Source: Lasiosphaeria ovina (lineage: Eukaryota; Ascomycota; Sordariomycetes; Sordariales; Lasiosphaeriaceae). Taken from it: a DNA stretch of 27,310 nt. This document shows, piece after piece, positions 18,951-27,310 of this stretch; position 1 is the stretch's first letter, and the number at the start of each line of letters is the position of its first letter. The notes below the pieces were generated by a model. It did no database searches, was not told the origin of the DNA, and saw only the letters and a program-made list of their open reading frames with translations. Made by a program: the position numbers and the translations under genes. The stretch lies in the NCBI GenBank assembly GCA_033439765.1, contig JAULSN010000022.1, forward strand, positions 1 to 27,310, read 5' to 3'.

Positions 18951-21900
18951 CAAGGAAAGAAATAAAATAAAAAAGAGCAAATGCCCGGGATTTGTGTGAG
19001 CAGAATGCGTCAATTACAGTGAGGATCGTGGCGGTCGATGGAATTTGCTCGCGTCCTTGGCCGTCGTCCACTGGGCTCGTCGATGTCGTAAAGGGAAAAA
19101 ACCACCCCTTTTCTCCGCCTTGGCCTCGGGTCGTGGGGTTGTATGAGATAGACTGTGAAGCACGGAGGGTCGACCGCAGGGAGGCTGTTGCCGAGTCAGG
19201 AAGTTCCGGCCTGCGCTCGCAATATTACAACAACGATATTCTCCCGAGATTGGAATGCTTGAGATTGCAGATTGCAGATTCCAGCAAGAAGGGATGCGAT
19301 GGGTGACAACGTCGCAACTTTATCATCCGATGAAATGGCAAACGGGAGGGACTCTACGTGGTTGTCGAACGCCGCCCTTTGCATTCGGTTTCTACTAGCT
19401 ACGCAGTAAGGTAGCTGCATTGCTTCTTTCTCCTCCCGCCATCCCTCGAATGCCTACCTGACCTGACCTCGACCCACCAATGCGTAGATACCTTAGAGGT
19501 ACTCCGTAGATTAGACCGAGAAGCTGGCCCTGCGCGTCTTCGTGCGGGACCGAGTCATTGGCAAGTGGCTCCGGACGGAAGGTCGTGGCTTGCTGTCCGT
19601 GGCCTTGCCGTGCCTTCCCGCCCTTTGAAGGCTGGTGCCAGGGCGATCTGAATGGCTCTGGATTTGCATTCGACCCATGTCATAAACACTGCTGTGCATA
19701 ACCCCTTTGATGAATGGTTGGCGAGCCCGCGGCCCAAATCTCCAAGTGCCAGCAAGCCGACGGCCGCTAGCTGCCATTGGCGGATCGCGAGCCCGACGTT
19801 CAGACTTGAAACAAGCGAGGGGTTCGTGTCTTGGCCGAAAGCGGTTTGCGCCAGACTTGACCCCAGAAAGGGAATCGAGGGGGCTTTTCAGGAGGGTGCA
19901 AACCGGCTCTTTGCCGGTACGGATACGTTGAAAATAGATTATTCAATTCAGGTCCGGGCTGCGATTACGAACTATCGATTGGACGTTACGTTCCGCCCCC
20001 TATTCCGTCCCGATGATTTTTGTGCCTTGCTCGTCTTTCATTCCTTCCTCGCCAGTGGATGGATGATTTGGGGCACTGTTTGTTGAGTCACCAAAATGCG
20101 CGGTGGATGCTAACGTCGAGTGGGGCGGACCCGGCAGGCTGTCTGCCTCACAGGAAGCCACGACCCCTCACAGCAAAGGCAGCGAGGGGTCCAAACTTTT
20201 GGGCCTCGCACTGCGTGTCCAGTGTCCAGCACAGCAAAAGAAGCATTCCAGCCCAATCAGACATCATGCGCCATGCCAACACCGTTGACGCCCACGTATC
20301 AACCTGCGTACCTAGCCCAACAACAATTGAACCTGCGGATGACCTGACCATATCATGGGCCAAAACAACAACATTTCGCCGCCGGGGCCTCTCGTGGCTG
20401 ATAACTTCGCCGCCGGGAGCAACCTTGACAGTTGCGGAACTTGACCGACAAGTGTCGTCTTGCTGTTGACCGCCTCAGGTGGCCCGTCACTCCGCATGAT
20501 CCATCATCCATCGATGCATCAGTCATCCAGCGCAAAGATATACTTGCTCTATCGCGGCCAAGGATCTTGCCCCCCAGAGGCGTCTCTCTCTAGAGTCTAG
20601 AACCTAGAGCTCTACTGCCCCAGTTAGGTATGTAGATAGATAAAGGCATCTGACTATACAAACAGACCAGCACTGCAACATTTCTAATCCACAGGTGACC
20701 TTATTTCAACAAGGCGCACGCACGCTCGTACACACAATACTGCACATGGACAGCACTTGAGCCTTTCCTTCCATTAACTATCTCGAGTCAGGCCTTGAAG
20801 TTGCAAATTGCTCACTCCCACAGGCAAGAGTCAGCCGTTCCCGGCGATCGGCACCAGCACCAAAAGCCAAAAGCAGATCTTTCTGCTGCTGCTGCTGCTG
20901 CAGGGTTGCCCCTCCTGGAGTGACAATCGATTGACCCTTTTCGCTGTCAATATTATCCAGATCCAATCAATCTTGCATATCCGCACCAGGCGAGGCAGGG
21001 GGATGGACGCAGGGGGCCCGGGTACCCACCCAGCAATGCACGTTTCTGGGGTCCCAGCGCCCCTTACCACGCGGAGAACCCCCATTTTCGGCCCCCATCC
21101 CCCTGCCCCCCTGAAAGCCCTCCTTAGGTAAGGAAGCCAAGCCCTAGATTCAACACGATGCCGTGGGGGATCGCACAGGTGTGAAACGAAACAAAGGCTC
21201 GGCGAGAGGTGATTGACCGTGGCCGAGGTTGGAATCCCAGGTTTTCTAACGGACGGTTGGCCAGCTGCAGCTTGTCATTACAGCTCTGTTGGTAGGAGGT
21301 TTCCAGAGTCCGGAGCCCAAAACCCACGGGACTGCGTGGCGTGGACGGTGGACATCGCCATCGTGATTGATCCCACCTTCCATTGGCCTCAGGAGACGCA
21401 GACAGGAGACGTATGTACTCAGGAGACACTGTCGTGCTGAGTCCCTCCGCCTTGGCAGCTCAGCTACGGAGCACATCGCCTACCTGCCGCTACGGTACAC
21501 ACAGTCAGTAGTGCCGATCACTTTAGGTGCCCTCTTTGGGGTGTTGCACCGTTCACGGGAACCCGCTGGATCGCAGGTCCAGGGTCTCCTCCATCTCCAC
21601 ATGAAGTGCAATTATTTTCCATTGCAAAGTATTCCGCATGGCAACACCGCTGGAACCTTATGCTCGTGGTGAGCCAACGGGTCCCGATAAGCATCGCCTC
21701 GGCTGTTAATGCGGACGGGAACGCAAACAACAGCTGCGATGGCACAGATTCGGTCTCGGACATCAGATATCTGACGGGAGGCCGATGGCGCCCCACGCCG
21801 TCCCCTGTCGCTGCTATTTGTTTCAACAGCACTACTGGGAATGTGATACGTATCTCAGCCCCTGTAAGCCAAATTGAAGTCGGGGATACAGAATATACGC

Positions 21901-24900
21901 ATCACAAAATCTATGGATATTCTGTAGATGATCCGTATTCCGAGATTGGATGGTGTCCAGCAGGGCCTGCGCCTCCAACGCGACTACGACGGCACCGCGT
22001 CTGACTACAGATAGACCGATTGAGGTTCATGCATGCAGAAATCTCTGTTTGCTCGACTTTGGGGCTCAATACGCACCTGGCCACGAGATAAGTACAGTAC
22101 CGAGAGGTTGACCGGCGGCGCAATGGACCTACACCCAACGAAGTCCGGTCCAGAGGATGCAGTCACGTTCCTCTTGGGGGCGCTGGATCAGTGTCATGAA
22201 CTGTCACTTGTTTCCCAGATTTGTGTTTGTTTGGGCCCTTTGCGAAACGTGTTGATCCAAGGTACTGAAGTACGGATGTGGTGTCCGGGGCCTGAACAGG
22301 TTCGCCATGTTTCAAGTGTCTGCACTTCCCCTGTTTTTGCCCGTCACGTCTACCTTGGTCTTGGCGAATGGTCCGGGTACATCGTCGGTGCGTGCGCACC
22401 TTTTTCTCTCCTTGCCAGGATACATTGACGACGATTGGCTACAACCTCCCGAGGCCAGTCTTGCGAATTGCGATAGGGGTTCCCGCTATGGACGGTTGGC
22501 CAAGATGACATGTAGGTCCAAAGCTCGCCTGAACAGATAACAATACGAGCAATCACACAGCTTTCTCCTCAGTCTCGCAGATGGCCTCTCCAGAGGTTGC
22601 ATGGCTGAACCGATAATTAACATGTAATGGGCGGCTTGATCCTGTCGCGTCGCGCTGAGTATTCTAAACAAGCAAACAAACAAACAAAAGCGGCAGGGCA
22701 TGACGAGCTCTGCCTCGACTTTGAGCTGGCCAGGCCGCATCTTTCGGCCGCTGAGCCACCCAAGACAGGCGGCGCCGGCACCTGGAGCGTGTGAGCACAA
22801 TACGCTACTGTATGGGGTACGGAGTTCGGAGAGGGAGGGGCGGTGTATGAACAGAAGCACTCCGCATCTCCCTCCACAGAGTGCCGGCAGTGAGCGGAGG
22901 CCACCGAGGTTCATCAGCGGAGAAGCAAAAAACCTGAAAAGCCAGCCGAAGTAGGGCACTAATTCGAATCGGGGTGTTTGGGAAGCATGTCCAGGTGTCG
23001 GAGCAGGCGCCATGTGCTGCGCTGCGAGCGCCGTGATTGGCCGATGCATGTCTCGAAACAAAAACTGGGAGAAACCACACCCTACCAAACCAGAAGAGGT
23101 CGCTGTGGTCCTACAGGCCTGACAGATGCCACACAAGTGGGTGTCGGTGGCTGAGCTAACTAGAGTCCCGTGGAGGGCAAACCTACCATTCCTGGCCACA
23201 CGACTTTGCAGACCTGCAGCAGACATTTACTAAGCATCCGTCACAGGCCTCGCTCGTCCATGTGGACATCCCGAGGTCCATGATGCCTGAAAGTTGGCCA
23301 AGCACAGCACCCGACACTCTGTGTCAGCAGACAGGGCATCGACAGGAGGACAGTTACTCCGTCCTGCGTTCGTAGGTACGAGCTTCGCTTGCATTGGTGA
23401 GAAAACGCCTGTGCTGACAATTTACCCTCCTGCCACCACGCAAACTTGGAATACCTCGACTTCTGTAAACCCCGAGGGCCACCGGGGTCCAGGGGCTTCT
23501 AAATTGTCCGAAGCGCTACCGAACGCCCGACCCGACTCCGTCCGTTCCGCATCTATCGGCGCCCCCGATAACAGATATTGAATTGGGACAGCAGTCGCCT
23601 AACTTTTAAGAAACCAAGGAAAATTGATTGCCGACGCGCCTATTTTTATCTGGTTTTCTGGTTTTCTACAATGTCCATGAAGCGATTTTCGTCTGGGATT
23701 GAGCACGTTCATGCGATGGAAATCCGTCGTCATGCCTCTCCCGCTTCGTCTCTCCCGTCCTGCTGCCCCGGGTTTTTGTTCAGATGGCACTGTTTTTTTT
23801 CTTGACACAGGGAGGAAGCGGAAAAGGGGCGTTCCCTCCAGTGAAGCGAGCCCCGCTGGGAGGTGGGGTGGTGCCGGGTTACCTTCAGGGTTTCTCCGCG
23901 TGGCTGATGAATGACGTGCAGTCCTGCTGGGTCGAGCTTTCCTCAGTGCGTGCACCCCCACAACTCCCTCCTGTGAAAACCTGATTCCAAAATTCCGTGG
24001 GGGCCGTCTTTCAACGCATGTCTCACACCAGCCACACTCGATCCGCTGAAGACCAGCATTTGCATCTTTGCAACTGCAACTTCAAATTTTGAACACCACC
24101 CCCTCCCCCTCTCCTTCGCAGCGGTCAATCCGGGCCGAGGAGAGGCTCGTTTGTGGCATTGAGCACTTGCGGCCGAAACGGATCCCCAGAGTCAGATGCA
24201 CATACATTCTAGACGAGAAGTGATCTTGTTTTCGGGCTGCGCGATCGATGCGGATGCGACGCGAGTGATTGACTACCACCCTGAGCCAACACATGTTCGA
24301 CAAGATGTGCTCGTTTTTTCCTCCGTAGCGCGAATCCTGGGGAGAGGCGCGCGGCGGGTTTGGTTTTCTGTTTATCCGTTTCGTTCACAGAGCCAGTCGG
24401 CGCTGATCGCCAGTCGGTCAATCAATCGATCCATCTACAGACGCTCAGTCAGCCGCCATGGAGAGAGCCCCATTTTACTGGGCGGCGTCGGGTGCGGGCC
24501 CCATTGGAACGCCAGATGGGATGACCTCTATGGGCACACTGTGGGCAGTGGTCCGCTGGAGGTCGAGAGGATTCCCGGCCCTGCGGCGCGAGCCCAAACA
24601 CCAACCTCCACGCCCCTCCCTCGATCCTCCGGCCGGCAAGAAAATGCAAATTCATCAGTCATGTTGGCACTTTTGATGGCCCCGGCAATCAATCCTTCCC
24701 GTTGGGCCCATCAAAACCCAAGTTGCTGACCAGCGCGCCGAGCGCTGTTTCAACGCATCCGATCCAGTAAAACAGAGCAATACTCGGTACACATGAGGTG
24801 GATTTACAGCAAGTCTCTGGGATCTGGATCGGGTGAGGCTGAGGCGGCTATCTCAAACTGCCAGATCAACACTTAAAGATACAAGGATAACGGCAGAATT

Positions 24901-25200
24901 GGGGGTCCTTTCGAGGATCGCGGCAGCCCCAACCGCGCGTCTCCGCACTGAGCCGAAAGTGAGGGTACGTACCGCCCTGGCGCACAATTAAAGGTTGCCG
25001 AGGTTGGGTGAGGTAAGCTATGGCCGCAACCTAATATGGCGGTGGAGACCAGACGACATTTGGAAGGCTGGCTGCAGCGGAAGACGGCCTAGCCGTGAAG
25101 GGTCGCAAGGGCCGTCGGTGGCCCACGGAAGCCAGCCAGCTCAATTCCATATCCCCACCGAAGCATTTGGGGCAGGCGGGCACGGCAGTCCGCCTACGGG
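18951..25200. other. Large gene-poor stretch
   Basis: I cannot support any gene here. The longest frames (22486-23226 minus, 246 codons; 24196-24729 plus; 20020-20469 plus) have no domain, no plausible codon pattern and no matching splice structure. Small features: (CTG)6 at 20883-20900, a 12-bp palindrome TCAGATATCTGA at 21763-21774, and short AAAC repeats at 22669-22686. Non-coding RNA genes or multi-exon genes of unknown families could be missed. Confidence 0.35.
20883..20900 (+). repeat. (CTG)6 microsatellite
   Basis: Six perfect CTG units followed by CAGGG, in non-coding DNA. Confidence 0.9.
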
Positions 25201-25220
25201 GGGTTGGAGCGGGCCGCTAC

Positions 25221-25234
25221 CCTTGACGTCAAGG
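25221..25234. promoter_or_regulatory. CRE-like 14-bp perfect palindrome
   Basis: CCTTGACGTCAAGG is a perfect palindrome centred on TGACGTCA, the consensus site of CREB/ATF-type bZIP factors such as fungal Atf1. It lies in gene-free DNA and no target gene is visible within the window. Confidence 0.4.
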
Positions 25235-27310
25235 TTCTTTTGGGTCCTTTGGTCCCTGCCCACGAGGCAAAGACAGCGGCAATTGGGTTGCTGCCCTACG
25301 CTGGACAACGGCGGCCAACCCGATTTTGCCCGGCGGGTTGGCTCAAAATAGGGCTTCTTTCTCTTGGTCTGCTCTTTGCCGAGGCAAGCAAGATTGCGGC
25401 ACCGCCGATGCGCGCCTACCGCTCCCCATTTAGCGCTGGGTTCGGTTGGTTGGGCTGGGTTGCGCCACTGGAAAAACTTTGTTTTCCCCAGGTTTTCACC
25501 TCTCGACGCCTTCGCTCGCTCCCATTGGCCAGATTTACCGCAGACGCAGACGCGGGCGCGGGCGCGGATGCGGAAGGCCTGCAGAGTGACAGTAGGTTGC
25601 TAATTTCAGATCTCGTTGCAAAATCGGTTAGCGTGATCGCAGCGGGTTTTTTGGGCGATTGGGCGATTGGCGACTGTGACGATGGCGGCTTCGGATTGGG
25701 GAGATTTCAGGGTTGTACAGCGCCAAGTTCCAACATCGAACAGTGCAGTCAGTGGTCAGGTTCCCAAAAAGACCGTTTGCGCGCACAGACACGCTGTAAC
25801 CGGGCGAAGCTAACTGATTTCTCCGGAAGCTCAACGTCCCGGACGCGACATGCTTCAAAATTCCCTGCGTCGTTTATTTCGGAGAGCTAGCCGACTACCT
25901 TGTGGAGGTAGTACTATACTCGGCCGGCGTTGCCCGATTCCATCAGAAAACCCACTCGTCAACTTTGCTGCGGGCTCCGAGGTGGCGCTGTTGGCGTCTT
26001 TCTGCACCAATCGTCGTCGAAACGAGACTACTCCAGCTCGCCTGCACTTTACGCCAAATGTTTTATTTTCCGACGATGCAACTTTGCAAGCTTCGGCCAC
26101 TGATTAATTAGGTTCCACAATGCCATGCCAATGACTGCCGGCGGGGAACGGGACAGCGTCGTCGGCGCCGCAGCGAAAATAGACAGACGCCTTACTAACC
26201 GTCCTGTGCCAGGAAAGCTTTCGTCGTCGATACCCCGACCCTCGCTTCTCCGCGTGTTCTAGTCGGTGTCGCTGAAGCAGCGTTTGCGGCTAATAATACA
26301 GACTACGGCCCCGGGCATCGCAGTTTTCGATGAGTAGGTACAGGCTCCCCAGCTCGAAACATGAGCCGCCGTCTCATTTACACTGTCTTGCCTGGCCAAT
26401 CGGTTTAGGTCTGGGGAAGATGGCGGCGTTGGCGGCGGCGGCGGCGACCGGTTGTTGCCGAGCTCTCAAGCCGCCCAGCCATCCAAGCTCGTTTACCTTT
26501 GCCTCGGCTGGAGCAAGCGCGATTTAGACCTAAGTGTACGTGCCCCAGTTACACGAGGTAGTACACTGCTAAGACGTTCAAAATGGAAGGTTGCACATCA
26601 ATATCCTCACAATTCTGTCCCGTCCTTGTCGGCGGAGGTTGGTTCAACCAACCGGCTAGCGGCCGGACATGGGTTGGCCGTCTTTTCTTAGAGTGGCATC
26701 ATCTATCTACTCAGCGGGCAATCTCTAATTCGAGGGTAAAGCTGTTGGTTTCGCCGCTTGGGGGTCCTCGGTTTCGTCGGCGCCGCTTGGGAGTCCGAGT
26801 CTTGTGCCTCGTCCCGCCGCCCGCCACGGCGCTACCACTGCTGTTGGTGATGTGCATGTACTCTGGAGGTGGAGATGGAGGAGATGACATGACAGCACAC
26901 CCAGAATTAGATCCCACTGCGACGCCTCCAATCTGGGGAAGGCCTAAAGTGCCTCCACTACAGTGCTTCACTGCTGATGTGTGTGCACCTAATAGGGCTG
27001 GGCGCGATGGCTGGTTGAGCCAAGTGTTGAGGCTGCGCCGCGGTTCTGCTGCCGCCGCTTTGGGCTAGCCTGGTAAGCTCTGACGGCGATGCTGTGCTGT
27101 GTTGCTTGTTGTTCTGTACTACTGCTGCTGTGCTCCTTCGCATGTCATATCATAAAAAAACTCATGTACAGTTACGGATGGGCAAGATTGCACGGCACGG
27201 CACGCGGCCGGCCGCCGACACGGGTTACCGCGCCGCCCCCGTCTCTTTACATTTGCGTCTTATCCCGCCCACCAAAACACACAGACAGACGAAAAAAACT
27301 AGAACAGGAC
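25235..27310. other. Gene-free right end, possible promoter of a gene beyond the window
   Basis: No supported gene. There is a GGC-rich run at 26424-26444, a GCACG pentamer repeat near 27190, and a C/A-rich terminal 70 bp that resembles fungal 5' leader sequence, so a gene may begin to the right. Frames at 25204-25890 and 26583-27068 look like chance. Confidence 0.35.

Noticed and set aside
21606..22004. 132-codon plus-strand frame with a protein-like middle (VIRISAPVSQIEVGDTEYTHHKIYG)
   Set aside because: It starts at GTG, there is no supported ATG or splice structure, and no family is recognised. I could not separate it from chance.
22486..23226. 246-codon minus-strand frame
   Set aside because: No domain, odd Arg/Cys/Leu-rich composition, overlaps short AAAC repeats, and no homology I can recognise.
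25204..25890. 228-codon plus-strand frame
   Set aside because: It begins at a TTG codon, contains low-complexity ADADAGAGADAE, and shows no family features.
26583..27068. 161-codon plus-strand frame near the right end
   Set aside because: Composition follows the GC-rich DNA, there is no recognisable domain, and the region looks like promoter or leader sequence.

Overview
The window is nuclear DNA of a filamentous ascomycete, probably a sordariomycete; the species cannot be named from the sequence. The evidence is short introns (48-83 bp) with GTAAGT-like donors, CTAAC-type branch points and nearby CAG/TAG acceptors, a fungal NB-ARC (NLR) protein, a PCL-type cyclin, and long intergenic stretches with no operons.

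Layout. (1) 321-815, minus: an intact NUDT15-like Nudix hydrolase. (2) About 1.25-12.4 kb: an accessory block whose recognisable genes are nearly all broken. In order: a MITE-like element (1386-1644); a minus-strand NB-ARC/NLR pseudogene with at least five reading-frame breaks and no repeat domain (1719-3894); a 493-bp almost pure G tract (4576-5068); a small intact minus-strand ORF (5293-5493); a secreted amidase-signature pseudogene with about eight single-base lesions (5607-7774); a 5'-truncated MFS transporter pseudogene (8376-9185, minus); a secreted agmatinase-type ureohydrolase with one frameshift and one TGG-to-TAG nonsense change (9356-10686); then AT-rich repeat-like DNA. Degenerate inverted copies of one roughly 90-bp repeat lie at each side of the block (1262-1358 and 12343-12430). 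(3) 12.4-15.26 kb: no recognisable gene. (4) 15262-16485, minus: an intact 407-aa Pho85-type (PCL) cyclin. (5) 16486-27310: nearly 11 kb with no gene I can support, perhaps a long leader and promoter of the cyclin plus upstream DNA of a gene beyond the right edge.

Function. The amidase, MFS transporter and ureohydrolase are adjacent and would make sense together as a unit for releasing, importing or degrading amide- or guanidino-nitrogen compounds, now decaying. The Nudix enzyme and the cyclin look like conserved housekeeping genes on either side. Either the island really is degenerating, or its consensus is poor around the G tract. The intact Nudix and cyclin frames favour real decay, but read-level checks are needed. 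No CRISPR, rRNA or tRNA gene was found.
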